A stretch of DNA of 64,000 nt from Brooklawnia propionicigenes (GTDB lineage Bacteria; Actinomycetota; Actinomycetes; Propionibacteriales; Propionibacteriaceae). Made by a program: the position numbers and the translations under genes. Below are positions 8,971 through 17,506 of this stretch, piece by piece. Location: positions 1,126,939-1,190,938 of the forward strand of contig NZ_AP028056.1 in the NCBI RefSeq assembly GCF_030297015.1. Direction: 5' to 3'. Numbering within the stretch: position 1 is the stretch's first letter; every line of letters begins with the position of its first letter. The notes beneath the pieces are model-generated. The model saw only the letters and a program-made list of their open reading frames with translations. It was not told the DNA's origin and did not search any database.

Positions 8971-10476
8971 TCGTCGGCCTTCCTGGTGAGACCCAAACCC
9001 AGGGGCAGGGTGGCGGCGGCGAAGCCGGCGTCCTGGGCCCGGTCGACGCGCAGGGGGGGCGAAGCCGGCACGCCGGACGGACGCGTCGAGGCGGCGTCCG
9101 AACTCGGCGACTCGCATGGTCTTGGCGACGGTGACGCACGCGACGGCGTAGGGTCGGGTGAGGGCGTGGCCGGAGGCGAGCTTCGCGTCGAGGCGGTGGG
9201 CACGGGTGACGTTGGCACGGTCGCGGGAGCGTTGCCGGATCTGGAGGCGGCCGCGGAGCCCTTCGCCCATGTCGGCAGCCCACTCGCCGGAGGCGGTCTG
9301 CCGGTCGGCGCGGCTGAACGGCAGGATCGGGAACACGACCGTGTAGCTGCGCCGCTCCCCCGGTTCGGACGGCGTGAGGACTGGCGCGAGGGCGCCGAGG
9401 CAGGCGCCCCGGTCGGGGAGCTTGATGGTGGAGCTGATCGAGTTCCAGGCGTCGTGGGAGTAGTGCCGCATGGTGGTGTCGGCGCCGGAGGGACCGGCCA
9501 TCGCCCACGGCACGTCGGTGCACACGGCCTGGTCGGTCTGGTGGGCTGCGAGGGCGTCGATGATCCCGGCTCGGTCGGCGGGCGCGAACCCGGTGCGGAC
9601 GGCGAGCGCCAGCTGGGGTGAGGTGAGCCAGGCGACGTCGGTCATGCCCATGCCACCGCGCAGCATGGCGGAGATCTCGTCGGCCAGGGCGTACAGGACG
9701 CGGGTGCGGCCCTCCAGGCCGCCGCCGAACTCGCGGGCCTGCTTCGCGATCCGGGATTCGGGGACCACGAAGCTCACAAATGCTTCGGTGCGGACGGCGG
9801 CGCGGGTCAAGGCGGTGGCGAGTTCGTCGTTCATCCGGCGGGCAAGTTCGGGGCCGTCCGGACGCCGGTGCGCTGCGATCCACTGCTGCCGTTCGGCGCC
9901 GTCGTCCGGGACGGTGCGGACCAAGAACACCACGTCGCTGATCAGGGAAGCCCGCGCGGCGACGTCGAGCAGCTCGGTCAGCCCGCGTCCGTACTGGTCG
10001 CGGCGGTCTCCCTCGGCCATCCCGACGCCGGGGTGCCGGATCGCCGCGGTCATCGCCCAGGTGCGCAGGCCGTGGTCCTGGATCACGGCGTACCGGGTCT
10101 GCGATGGACCCTTCGGGGCGCCGTCATGGACCTCAATGCCGGTCATCGCACCGGGCAGGTCAGCGTTCTCAAGTGCTTCGGCCTTACCCGTGGCGGCCTT
10201 GCTGCGCCACGATGTCCACCCGAGCGCCTTGCCGGCGGTGAAGCTGAGGCTCGCGAGAAGCCAGCCGGTGGCCGATCGGCCGCGGACGGGGACGACGACC
10301 AGCACCGTCACCACGGCTGCGATAGCGGCGAGCTGGGCCGCGAGCAGCCAGCGTTGCTGGTTCGCGGCCACGAACACAGGGATGACCGCGAGGGTCAGGG
10401 CCGCCAGCCGGGGGCCGGTCAAGCCGAAGAAGAACCCGACTCGGTCCGGGCCGTAGTCGTCGTACACCGCAGCCAT
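8967..10476 (-). CDS. SCO6880-family membrane protein of the conjugation apparatus, with a frameshift near its 3' end
   Basis: The first residues include a hydrophobic region (about 20-75, two or three TM helices), as in the SCO6880/PrgI-like proteins encoded next to VirB4 in actinobacterial conjugative elements. The body is soluble and about 500 residues long in total. At a run of seven C on the coding strand (9053-9059) the frame changes: as written, the protein reads GFAPPARRPG and runs into the VirB4 gene. Removing one C gives GFAPLRVDRAQDAGFAA, ending ...TRKADE at 8967 with the stop overlapping the VirB4 ATG. That second version looks like coding sequence and gives a sensible 502-residue protein. 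The cause may be a real mutation, a sequencing error or slippage. The start is the ATG at 10476. Confidence 0.75.
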
Positions 10477-10490
10477 GACGTCGCCCGTCG

Positions 10491-10724
10491 TCAGAAGCTC
10501 AGCGCGACGCCGGGTGGCGTCGCGAACGGGAGCGGGACGTCTGCCTCGGCGTGGTTGCCGACCACATCCACGGCTTGGGTCTGCTCGAGTTCGGCGACGC
10601 GGGCCGCTTCCGCCTGCTGCGCGCGGGTGCGACGGGCCTCCATCACGCGCCCGTCCTCGAACAGGAGTGGTGACTGCGTGTCGGGTACGTCGAAAGCCGG
10701 GGAGTGGTAGGTCCAGTCATCCAT
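10491..10724 (-). CDS. Small conserved protein upstream of the SCO6880-like gene
   Basis: A 77-residue protein starting MDDWTYHSPAFD with a strong ribosome binding site, AGGAGGCG, nine bases before the ATG. It has no membrane segment; the middle (VMEARRTRAQQAEAARVAELEQ) is charged and likely helical. It ends 14 bases before the SCO6880-like start and so belongs to the conjugation operon. I do not recognise a domain. Its position suggests a small accessory of the transfer machinery. A longer frame from 10877 has no ribosome binding site and is unlikely. Confidence 0.65.
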   Translation of the reverse strand: MDDWTYHSPAFDVPDTQSPLLFEDGRVMEARRTRAQQAEAARVAELEQTQAVDVVGNHAEADVPLPFATPPGVALSF

Positions 10725-11230
10725 CCGGCGCCTCCTGTCGAGCGTGGCCACACTTGGGCCATCCACACCACTTAACGGCGACGTGGGACGTCTCGTGGAC
10801 AGTCCCAGGCTGTGGTGGTGCTGGGTGCGGTGGCTCAAGACTCGCGTCCCCGTGAAGCCCAATAGAGAGGTGTGCACGTGCGGAGTACACCTGACACGAT
10901 CAGCAGCCCCGGTTTTCAGACGGCCACGGTTCTGTCATGCGCGCTCGGCGGATGAGAGTGCCTTGTTCGGACGAGGTTGTCGTCCAGCCACAGTTCAACT
11001 GACGTTGGCCCGTCGCGAGCGCACTGTCCGATGTGCTGCCGCGAGACCGAGCGGCTACAGATCCAGCAGCAGCGCCAGGAAGGCGTGACCAAGTCGAGGA
11101 TGGCCCGCGACCTGGGCTTGAGCCGATCCCCGCTGCACTCGATGCTCACGAGGACCCGCCGGTACGCGAAGCATGGAGAAGCCGGCAACTGACCGGCGAG
11201 CCCCCGCCGTTGGCCAGTTGTCGCCGCCTA
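10725..11230. other. Cargo boundary region between the conjugation operon and the IS element
   Basis: About 500 bases without an intact gene. It lies where the conjugation operon is broken open: the 77-aa gene is on its left, and the VirB6-like gene that would normally precede it is 4.2 kb away on the right. The only coding-like trace is a short resolvase-type HTH fragment at 11049-11192. I see no promoter or terminator that I can support. Confidence 0.5.
11049..11192 (+). pseudogene. Fragment resembling the C-terminal HTH of a serine resolvase
   Basis: On the plus strand the frame reads ERLQIQQQRQEGVTKSRMA and continues RDLGLSRSPLHSML before a stop. This matches the pattern of the C-terminal helix-turn-helix of Hin-like resolvases (an EGxSKxxIARxLGVSRxTxY-type motif). 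No catalytic resolvase domain lies upstream, so this would be a remnant of a mobile element. The match is short and the call tentative. Confidence 0.35.
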
Positions 11231-11247
11231 GGTCGTGTTACGTAAGT
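11231..11247. repeat. Left terminal inverted repeat of the IS
   Basis: Reads GGTCGTGTTACGTAAGT. It pairs with the right end at 12229-12245 with two mismatches over 17 bases. The transposase stop codon lies within it. Confidence 0.8.
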
Positions 11248-12122
11248 CGTTTGAGCCAGTCGTTGATTACTCCGATGCGGAGGGTGGCGGTGTAGCGGAC
11301 AGCGAGTTTGTCGTAGCGGGTGGCGAAGGCTCGTTGGTGTTTGAGCTTGTTGATGCCACATTCGACCGCGTGGCGGTCCTTGTAGGTGGTTGGGTTGAAC
11401 GCTGGCGGGCGACCGCCCCGGCGGCCACGGCGTCGGCGGTTGCGGGCCTGGTCGGCCGGGGTCGGGATGGTGGCTTTGATCCGATGATCACGTAGCCAAG
11501 CCCGGTTGGCCCGTGAGGAGTACGCCTTGTCGGCCAACACGCGATCGGGACGCCGGCGCGGTGCCCCGACCGGGTTGGCGACCTTGATCGCTTCCAGCAC
11601 GGTGGTGAACTCCGGACTGTCGCCGGCTTGGCCGCCGGTGATGTGGAAGGCCAGCAGGCCACGGTCTTGGTCCACGGCCAGATGTGTCTTGGTGGACCAG
11701 CCGCCCCGGGAACGACCGAACCCGTGATCGGCGGGTTCTCCGGAAACCCGTTCGACCGAGTCACGTCGAGCACCAGCGGCGTGAACGTGCCCACGACAGC
11801 TGGTGGAGTCCACCGAGACCTGCCATTTCACCTTGCCACGAGCCTGTGCAACGGCTCGCAGCGTGTCCTCGATGTGTTCCCACACCCCGCGGATCTGCCA
11901 GGTGGCGAACAACATGTAGATCCGTCCCCAGGGTCCGTACCGGTCGGGGACATCGCGCCATGGGCATCCCACTCTCGCTCGGTGACGTATCCCATCGATC
12001 AGCTGCCGTAACGGCCATTTGCGTGGCCGTCCCCGTGCTGGGGGAGTTGGCAGCACGCTCTGGAGGAGGGCCCACTGAGCATCGGTGAGGTCATGACGGC
12101 GGGCAACATCTACGATTGGCAC
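11238..12122 (-). CDS. IS5-family DDE transposase
   Basis: A 294-residue transposase encoded in one frame. The N-terminal part LTDAQWALLQSVLP followed by GRPRKWPLRQLIDGI is the usual DUF4096 region. The catalytic DDE domain shows VDSTSCRGH (first Asp), VLADKAYSS (second Asp) and a later CGINKLKH/ERxK-like segment with VECGINKLK supplying the Glu. The GTG at 12122 follows the pattern of this family, whose products begin shortly before LTDAQW. It appears intact and so could still be active. Confidence 0.9.
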   Translation of the reverse strand: MPIVDVARRHDLTDAQWALLQSVLPTPPARGRPRKWPLRQLIDGIRHRARVGCPWRDVPDRYGPWGRIYMLFATWQIRGVWEHIEDTLRAVAQARGKVKWQVSVDSTSCRGHVHAAGARRDSVERVSGEPADHGFGRSRGGWSTKTHLAVDQDRGLLAFHITGGQAGDSPEFTTVLEAIKVANPVGAPRRRPDRVLADKAYSSRANRAWLRDHRIKATIPTPADQARNRRRRGRRGGRPPAFNPTTYKDRHAVECGINKLKHQRAFATRYDKLAVRYTATLRIGVINDWLKRLT

Positions 12123-12228
12123 GAGGACTCCCGGGGAAGTAGGAGTGACTAGATACCAATCCGTCTACCCCGGGAGCCCTCCCACCGTCAGGACCGACAC
12201 GCCAGCCGCCACACCCTCGTCGGACACC

Positions 12229-12245
12229 ACTTTCGAAACACGACC
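12229..12245. repeat. Right terminal inverted repeat of the IS
   Basis: The reverse complement reads GGTCGTGTTTCGAAAGT, matching the left end. The adjacent TAG is at once the likely target duplication and the stop codon of the neighbouring 491-aa gene. Confidence 0.8.
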
Positions 12246-13720
12246 TAGGTGTCGAGGTCCTCGTCCATGTCGTCCAAGTCGTCGAAGGCAGGCTGGCCGT
12301 CATCTTCGTCATCATTGGCTGCACTGGTATCGGAGCCGACTGTCAGGAAATCGTTGAGGGCATCTTGCTGCTCGTCATCCATCGGTACAAGGAGGGTAAC
12401 GGAGGTGAGCAGCACGTGTGCGAGCAGGGTGTCGCTCTTGGTGACGCCGATGCCTGTACTGCGAGTGAAGTCGATGGTGATGCGGCCTGTGGGCGTGGTG
12501 ACCGTAGCCTTGTCGACCATGGCCGAGGGCATGCTGCTCGTAGCCGCAGCCAGGACATCCGAGTCCGTCGTCCCGCTGTCATCGCTGATCGCAAGGCGCG
12601 TTCCGCCGACGCTGGCGCTGACGGAGGCAACGGAGGCACTCTGGGTGCGCTCGACGTACTCCTCGACCAGGATCCCTGCAGCCGGCTTCTTCAGACGCGA
12701 TTCGATCAGCTTGCCGGTACGGGCAGCGAAGGCATGGAAGCCGGGTCCGCGCAGGGTCAGCGCAGGTGGCGTCTGCGAGACGGGGAGGTCCACGCCCCAC
12801 CTGAGTTCCGGCGGTTCCTTCTCGTCAAGGAGGCGCATGTCGACGACGTGGCAAGCGCGTGCTCGAAGTACGTCGAGGTTGGCGTTGACGAGGTGCTGGA
12901 AGTTGTTCGTGCGTGCAACGTCGGCCGTCGCGAGCTCGAACAGGTGCTCGATGGTCAGGTTCCGACCCACTCCTCGCCAGAACCCCTCGTCGTCAGTGTC
13001 CATGAGTTGAACCAGGTAGAGCAGGGGCAGGCTTCCGACGTCACTGGACAGCTCGGCGTCTCCGGGGTACTGGTCGAGGCGGGATCCGCCTCCCTCCCAG
13101 ACTGCTTGCACGACGCGGTTGAGCCGGCGCGCCTGCCCTTCTCCGAAGAAGTGCTCAATGGTGTTCAGCGCCTCGCGCGTGCCCGTAACTTGGCCACCCG
13201 CAGCATCGGTGAACCCCTTGGCGAACGTGTCGGCGAGGTCACGGGCATCCGTGGATCCGACAAGTGCACCTCGGCCAGCGTGAGCGAGGGAGTTTCGCAG
13301 CATCCGGTCCGTGGGCGCGGCGGACTCACGGGTCGTCAGCTCCTCGACTGCCGCTGGAGTGGTCAGCAGGACGTCGGCCTGTCGGCTCGTCTCGTCGAGA
13401 CGGTCCTCGTCCGACTCGGATAGTTCGGGTGTTGTCAGGCCGAAGATCAAGGGGTCGAGCTTGTCGAGCATCGAGATGTCCTGCCCAAGCTCGGGAAGGT
13501 TGTCGGTGAAGCGCAGGAAGACCGGGCGCTCCACGTCTTTGGCCCATCTCAACACCATGTCGGGCGCGTACGTGTGGTTGAAGTAAGTCGTGATCTTCAC
13601 AGTGGCGCTGGGGTCGAAGGCCGCAAGGGCTCCGGCGATAGCCTCCTTGACCCTCTTCTCCGACTGGTGAGGGTCACGTTCGTGGAGGGCATCGATGACG
13701 TGCTGTTCGAGGGTCGTCAT
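12245..13720 (-). CDS. Unrecognised 491-aa protein, second gene of a two-gene nuclease-associated module
   Basis: The ATG at 13720 overlaps the stop of the upstream PD-(D/E)XK-like gene (ATGA), so the two are translationally coupled. The protein is soluble, with no membrane segment or signal peptide. Near residue 40 it reads NHTYAPDMVLRWAKD then RPVFLRF, which has the look of a PD...(D/E)XK core in which the catalytic E/K pair is not evident. The C-terminus is strongly acidic (DDEDDGQPAFDDLDDMDEDLDT). The stop codon TAG is formed at the border of the IS, so the original protein may have ended elsewhere. I recognise no family; the context suggests defence or another DNA-related cargo function. 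Confidence 0.7.
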   Translation of the reverse strand: MTTLEQHVIDALHERDPHQSEKRVKEAIAGALAAFDPSATVKITTYFNHTYAPDMVLRWAKDVERPVFLRFTDNLPELGQDISMLDKLDPLIFGLTTPELSESDEDRLDETSRQADVLLTTPAAVEELTTRESAAPTDRMLRNSLAHAGRGALVGSTDARDLADTFAKGFTDAAGGQVTGTREALNTIEHFFGEGQARRLNRVVQAVWEGGGSRLDQYPGDAELSSDVGSLPLLYLVQLMDTDDEGFWRGVGRNLTIEHLFELATADVARTNNFQHLVNANLDVLRARACHVVDMRLLDEKEPPELRWGVDLPVSQTPPALTLRGPGFHAFAARTGKLIESRLKKPAAGILVEEYVERTQSASVASVSASVGGTRLAISDDSGTTDSDVLAAATSSMPSAMVDKATVTTPTGRITIDFTRSTGIGVTKSDTLLAHVLLTSVTLLVPMDDEQQDALNDFLTVGSDTSAANDDEDDGQPAFDDLDDMDEDLDT

Positions 13721-14328
13721 GACCCCGACGCCTTCAGCAACTCGTGGTTGTGGATGAGCCCGAGGTGAACTGGGTCGGGGACGAGGGCTTCCTGCTTGTC
13801 GCTCAGCACCAGAAGCCACAGACGCTCGGCGACCTTCGCACATACCTCGTCGTCAGCAAGTTCCTCGGCGTTTGCGCCGTCGGCGAAGACCCGCTTGGCG
13901 TTGGCGATGACGGCGGTCTTGACCGTGTCTGCCGAAGTCAGCTTGTCCCACGTGGTTGCAGCGTGCGGCGACCACGAGATCCACATGAAGTTGTCAGCCA
14001 GTCTGGGCATGGCCAAGTAGGCGACGTAGCACTTGGCCAAGAATTCGCGATAGTGCGCGGGGAGATCCCCTGAGTTGGCGTACTTCTTCACCTCTGCGTA
14101 GAACATCTGCCCGTGGAAATCGCCGTATCTCAGCGTGCCGCCAAGGTCGAATGAGAAGGACTCCCCGCCTTGGGGCCAGTCAAAACTCAACTTGTCAGCA
14201 GCACCCTTGTCCGGGTTGACCCAGCAGGCATCGACCCTCGACGTGGATTCGAGCCATTGCTTTGCCCGCCGCGCCCCTTGGCGGCCCAATTCGTGCAGAG
14301 ACTCGCCCCGCTTGATCGCCTCACCCAT
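13717..14328 (-). CDS. Putative PD-(D/E)XK-fold nuclease, first gene of a two-gene module
   Basis: The likely product has 203 residues starting MGEAIKRGESLHELGRQGA. The centre reads SFDLGGTLRYGDF then FYAEVKKY, giving an Asp followed after about 17 residues by an E-x-K, the signature of PD-(D/E)XK nucleases. A Gly/Glu-containing helix precedes it, as in restriction-type domains. There is no clear ribosome binding site before the ATG at 14328; a second ATG at 14400 would add 24 low-complexity basic residues. It is coupled to the 491-aa gene by an ATGA overlap. The pair lies as cargo inside a conjugation operon, which favours a defence or DNA-cleavage role, but this is inference. Confidence 0.6.
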   Translation of the reverse strand: MGEAIKRGESLHELGRQGARRAKQWLESTSRVDACWVNPDKGAADKLSFDWPQGGESFSFDLGGTLRYGDFHGQMFYAEVKKYANSGDLPAHYREFLAKCYVAYLAMPRLADNFMWISWSPHAATTWDKLTSADTVKTAVIANAKRVFADGANAEELADDEVCAKVAERLWLLVLSDKQEALVPDPVHLGLIHNHELLKASGS

Positions 14329-14966
14329 AGGCGCCACGTTAGTGGCCGGACGGTGTCGCGGCCGGGATGAAGGCTCATGTCGGAGAGCCACGGTGTCCAT
14401 GAGCCTCACGCTAGGAGTCGGCTCCGACAGTCTTCGCCCGTTGGGATTCACCGAGGACCAGATCAACGAGGCCGAGAAGGCATCGTCCACAGCGGTCAAG
14501 GATAAAGCTCCAGCAGCGCGAGGCGGCCGTGGAGGCACGACTCCTAGGCGGGTTTGGAGCGGGCGCGCGGGAACTTCGCATGACCGCGAACTCGCGCTGC
14601 TGACGACCCCCGCAGCTCCCGGCATCTGGATCCTTTCCTCGACAGGTCGACACGTCCGCTCCTCCGGCAGAGTCGTGATGTGACGACACGCCCGCCGTCT
14701 GGCCTGGTGACGTCCGCCCAACAGGCATCTGCGGACGTCCGACCACAGGCATCATGTAGCCGGCGGGGGTCCAGAAAGACCCCATCACTGTCCGTCTCTG
14801 TGCCACCCGAGCAAGGTCAAACCTCACTCCGGGACTGGGTCGCTTCAATCCCGCTGCACCGTGACGAGCCCGTACGGCAGCGACAGGGGGATGCTGGGTG
14901 AGGTCGTGTCAGCCCCCCTGAGGACCTGCGTGCACTTGGCGGCATGAGCTTCGACGGCTGAGGCGG
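14329..14966. other. Intergenic region upstream of the two-gene module
   Basis: About 640 bases separate the VirB6-like gene end (14967) from the start of the nuclease-like gene. Open frames exist but their products are arginine/proline/serine-rich and look non-coding. The region must hold the promoter of the minus-strand module and the right boundary of the cargo, but I cannot point to a clear -10/-35 pair or a target duplication. Confidence 0.5.
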
Positions 14967-16391
14967 CTACAGCGCCGCTACCTCGGCGACCTCCGCCACT
15001 TCGGAGGAGCTGACGGCGCCCCTGGCGGCAGTTCCCCCTTGCGCCACGGTGGGCGCAGGCGTGCCTGTGGGCGGCATCGTGCCCGTTCCAGGCCCGGATC
15101 CGCGCGTCCCAGCGTCCGGGGGCGGGCCTCCCCAGCCGCCGTCGAAGCCGTTGTCCGGGGTGGGGTCGTCGGGGTTGGTGGGCTCGCTGGTGGCGCCGTC
15201 GTCGTAGCCCGCCTGACCGCTGCCAGCCCGAACGCCGCGGCGTGAGTAGTCGGGCGGGAAGTTGTTGTGGCCGACGCCCATCTGATTGGTCTGATCGGCG
15301 CCCAAGGCGGCGGCTGTCCCGCTCACGGCGGCCATGACGCCGATGCCGGTGGAGAACGCCTGACCGACGGGGCCCATGCCGGCAGCGAATCGGCCGATCG
15401 TGGTCGCCGCGGCTCCATCCTCGCCCGCGGTGCGACCGGCGTCGTCGGTGGTGGTGGCCGCGCTGCTGCCGGTCTGGCGTCCGGCGAGGACGCCCCCGAT
15501 GCCACCGGCGGCTGCGATCCCCGCGCGCAAGGCGGACCCGGACGTGCTGCCCGGGTCGGTGAACGCGAAGAGCTTGTAGAGCGCAAGAGGTGAAAACGAC
15601 GACACGCAGATGAGCACGACGCCGACGAACGCCGTCCCGATCGACTTCAGGACGTCGTCCTCACCGCCGACCGCCACCTCGGTGGTGATCCTCACGCCGA
15701 TGCCGAGCGCGAGCACCATTAGGGGCGGGGTGAGGGCGGCCGCATGGAACCAGCGGAATGACTTCCAGAACCAGCCGCGTCCGAAGTCGGTGACCAGCCC
15801 CGCCGCCGCGATCGGTGTGACTGCGGCAAGTACAAGCAGGGAGGCGGCGCGGGCCACCATCACCAGGGTGTGGCCGATCGCCGCGAGCCACAGCAGCATC
15901 CCCATGATGCCGAGGATGACGGCCACGGTGGCGTTGGTGACGTCGCTGGCGGTGAACGGTTCCCAAGGTTCCCATTCGCTCCAGCGGGTGACGTTGAGCA
16001 GTGACTGCATGAGGGCTTTGGTCAGGCCGCTGCAGGCGGCGACCAGGGTGACGCCGTAGCCGACCCACGCGAACCACACGAACCCGAACTGGGCGGCGCC
16101 GACGAGGAGCCGGCCGATGCTGTGCCCGTCCCGCTTTCCGAGGGCGACGCCGACCTGGACGAGCATGAGGATCCCGACCAGTGCGAGGGCGATCCAGAAG
16201 GTAGTCGCGTACAGCTCGCCGACCGCTCCGTCTTCGCCGAGGCTCGGGGTGAGGATCGCGTCCTCAAGTTCGAGGACCGCCCGGAGCACCCACAGGCCGG
16301 CGTTCCACAGCGCGAGCATGGCGGCGGTCAGGCTGTCGGTCACCACGTTGGCGATGGCCGAGCCGAGCAGGCCGAACGGATCGATGGGCAT
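14967..16391 (-). CDS. VirB6/TrbL-like polytopic membrane protein of the conjugation channel
   Basis: A 474-residue protein with five to seven hydrophobic segments in the first 300 residues (for example ALWNAGLWVLRAVLEL, IALALVGILMLVQVGVAL and AAVTPIAAAGLV), followed by a Gly/Pro/Thr-rich, probably disordered tail. This layout matches the VirB6/TrbL-type inner-membrane components of actinobacterial conjugative elements. A good ribosome binding site AAGGGAG precedes the ATG. It is 12 bases after the one-TM protein gene in the same operon. In intact relatives of this operon type the 77-aa/SCO6880-like genes would be expected next, so the 4 kb that follow look inserted. Confidence 0.75.
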   Translation of the reverse strand: MPIDPFGLLGSAIANVVTDSLTAAMLALWNAGLWVLRAVLELEDAILTPSLGEDGAVGELYATTFWIALALVGILMLVQVGVALGKRDGHSIGRLLVGAAQFGFVWFAWVGYGVTLVAACSGLTKALMQSLLNVTRWSEWEPWEPFTASDVTNATVAVILGIMGMLLWLAAIGHTLVMVARAASLLVLAAVTPIAAAGLVTDFGRGWFWKSFRWFHAAALTPPLMVLALGIGVRITTEVAVGGEDDVLKSIGTAFVGVVLICVSSFSPLALYKLFAFTDPGSTSGSALRAGIAAAGGIGGVLAGRQTGSSAATTTDDAGRTAGEDGAAATTIGRFAAGMGPVGQAFSTGIGVMAAVSGTAAALGADQTNQMGVGHNNFPPDYSRRGVRAGSGQAGYDDGATSEPTNPDDPTPDNGFDGGWGGPPPDAGTRGSGPGTGTMPPTGTPAPTVAQGGTAARGAVSSSEVAEVAEVAAL

Positions 16392-16403
16392 GGCTGCTCC
16401 CTT

Positions 16404-17222
16404 TCAGTTGGAGGCGACCGGCTGCCAGCCGGCCTCGACGGAGGCGTCCGAACCTGGCCACGTGGAGGGGGCCGGGGCGGGTGGCGTGCCGGGGCCGATC
16501 AGCCAGCGGGCGCCGGTCCACTGCATGCGCTCGCAAGTGCCGTAGCCCATGCGGGCCTCTGCCTTCAGGGCGGCGCGTACGGCGAGCAGCACGCACGCGA
16601 GCACCCAGTCATGGCCGTCGGTCCCCTTGATCTGGATGGCCGCGGGGGTGACGCTGACCAGGGTGCCGGGGTCCAGCTGGTTCGACGACTGCCGGGCGTG
16701 GGTCAGGAACGACTGCACGTTGCGGGTCTGGGACCAGTCGGCGGCGCCCACCCCGCCGGGCATCGCCCAGTCGCGGTAGACCTCGGTGGCCAGCGGCAGT
16801 GACATCGCCGACAGCACGCGTACCTCGATGGCCGCCAGCTGGGCGGCCGCGCCCTCGGGTGTGCGCGGGAAGCCGGACGGCACACCGCTTACGCCGGCGG
16901 TCGTGGCGGCGGGTAGCCTGATCGCGGTAGGCAGGGCGATCGCCACCCCCGGCGTGAGACCGGCGTCCTGGGCCACCGTCGCCATCGGCGCTGCGGCGAT
17001 AGCGTCTCGGCGCTGGCCAGGGTCGTCGTCTGCGTGAGCGCTGCTGTGGACGCCGTCGGCCGCGGTTCCCGCCGAGAAGCTGGAGACCAGGGTGTAGCCC
17101 AGCCCGTACAACAGCACGCCGCCGACCAACAGCAGCCCCGCGAGGACGCCCACCAGCTGAGTGCGTGAGAGCGGGACGACCTCGCCTGAACTCGCCGGGA
17201 CGGGTGGGCGACGGCGGAACAT
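16404..17222 (-). CDS. Single-TM conjugation protein with extracytoplasmic domain
   Basis: The ATG at 17222 overlaps the stop of the pilin-like gene (ATGA) and gives 272 residues. A short basic cytoplasmic stretch is followed by one TM helix (LVGVLAGLLLVGGVLLYGLGY, about residues 24-45) and an exported domain of about 220 residues. That topology resembles VirB8/TcpC-type scaffold proteins, but I see no conserved motif that proves it. It belongs to the conjugation operon between the pilin-like and VirB6-like genes. A longer frame upstream overlaps the pilin gene and is not expected to be used. Confidence 0.7.
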   Translation of the reverse strand: MFRRRPPVPASSGEVVPLSRTQLVGVLAGLLLVGGVLLYGLGYTLVSSFSAGTAADGVHSSAHADDDPGQRRDAIAAAPMATVAQDAGLTPGVAIALPTAIRLPAATTAGVSGVPSGFPRTPEGAAAQLAAIEVRVLSAMSLPLATEVYRDWAMPGGVGAADWSQTRNVQSFLTHARQSSNQLDPGTLVSVTPAAIQIKGTDGHDWVLACVLLAVRAALKAEARMGYGTCERMQWTGARWLIGPGTPPAPAPSTWPGSDASVEAGWQPVASN

Positions 17223-17506
17223 CAGCCGACGCAGCCGTCGCCGAGGATGCCGTTGAGCATCCCGTAGCCACCCATCAGCACCACGGCGAGCACCAGGACG
17301 CCGGCGAGGCCGATGATGCCGCCCTTCGAGAGGTGCGGGGAGTGCGTGGCACGTCCGACGAGGATCGCCCCGACGGACAACAGTGCCGCGATGCCGAACA
17401 GCCACAGCACCGACCACAGGACCATGCCCGAGATCTGGTCGGTGTAGGCGGCGACGCCCGTGGGCGCCACCGGGCAGATCTTCAGCGGGACGATCAGCGG
17501 GTTCAT
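17222..17506 (-). CDS. VirB2/TrbC-like small membrane protein (putative conjugative pilin)
   Basis: A 94-residue protein with two hydrophobic segments (about residues 27-48 and 64-85) separated by a short basic loop, the arrangement of VirB2/TrbC pilins. It lacks a long cleavable leader. A ribosome binding site AAAGGA lies before the ATG, which overlaps the stop of the ParA-like gene, and its own stop overlaps the next ATG. Position and topology support a channel or pilin role; sequence alone does not prove it. Confidence 0.65.
   Translation of the reverse strand: MNPLIVPLKICPVAPTGVAAYTDQISGMVLWSVLWLFGIAALLSVGAILVGRATHSPHLSKGGIIGLAGVLVLAVVLMGGYGMLNGILGDGCVG

Larger units (their letters stand above)
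11231..12245 (-). mobile_element. Intact IS5-family (IS427-like) insertion sequence, about 1015 bp
   Basis: The element holds one full transposase gene and is bordered by matching inverted ends: GGTCGTGTTACGTAAGT on the left and, reading inward from the right, GGTCGTGTTTCGAAAGT. Both borders carry CTAG (left 11228-11231, right 12245-12248), consistent with a TA or CTAG target duplication, as is common for IS427-type elements. The exact edge is ambiguous by one or two bases because the terminal G can belong to either the repeat or the target. It sits directly against the stop codon of the 491-aa gene. Confidence 0.85.

Noticed and set aside
12245-12700. The 491-aa gene being a pseudogene cut by the IS
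   Set aside because: The frame is open for 491 codons with normal codon use and an acidic tail plausible as a real end; truncation cannot be shown without homologues.
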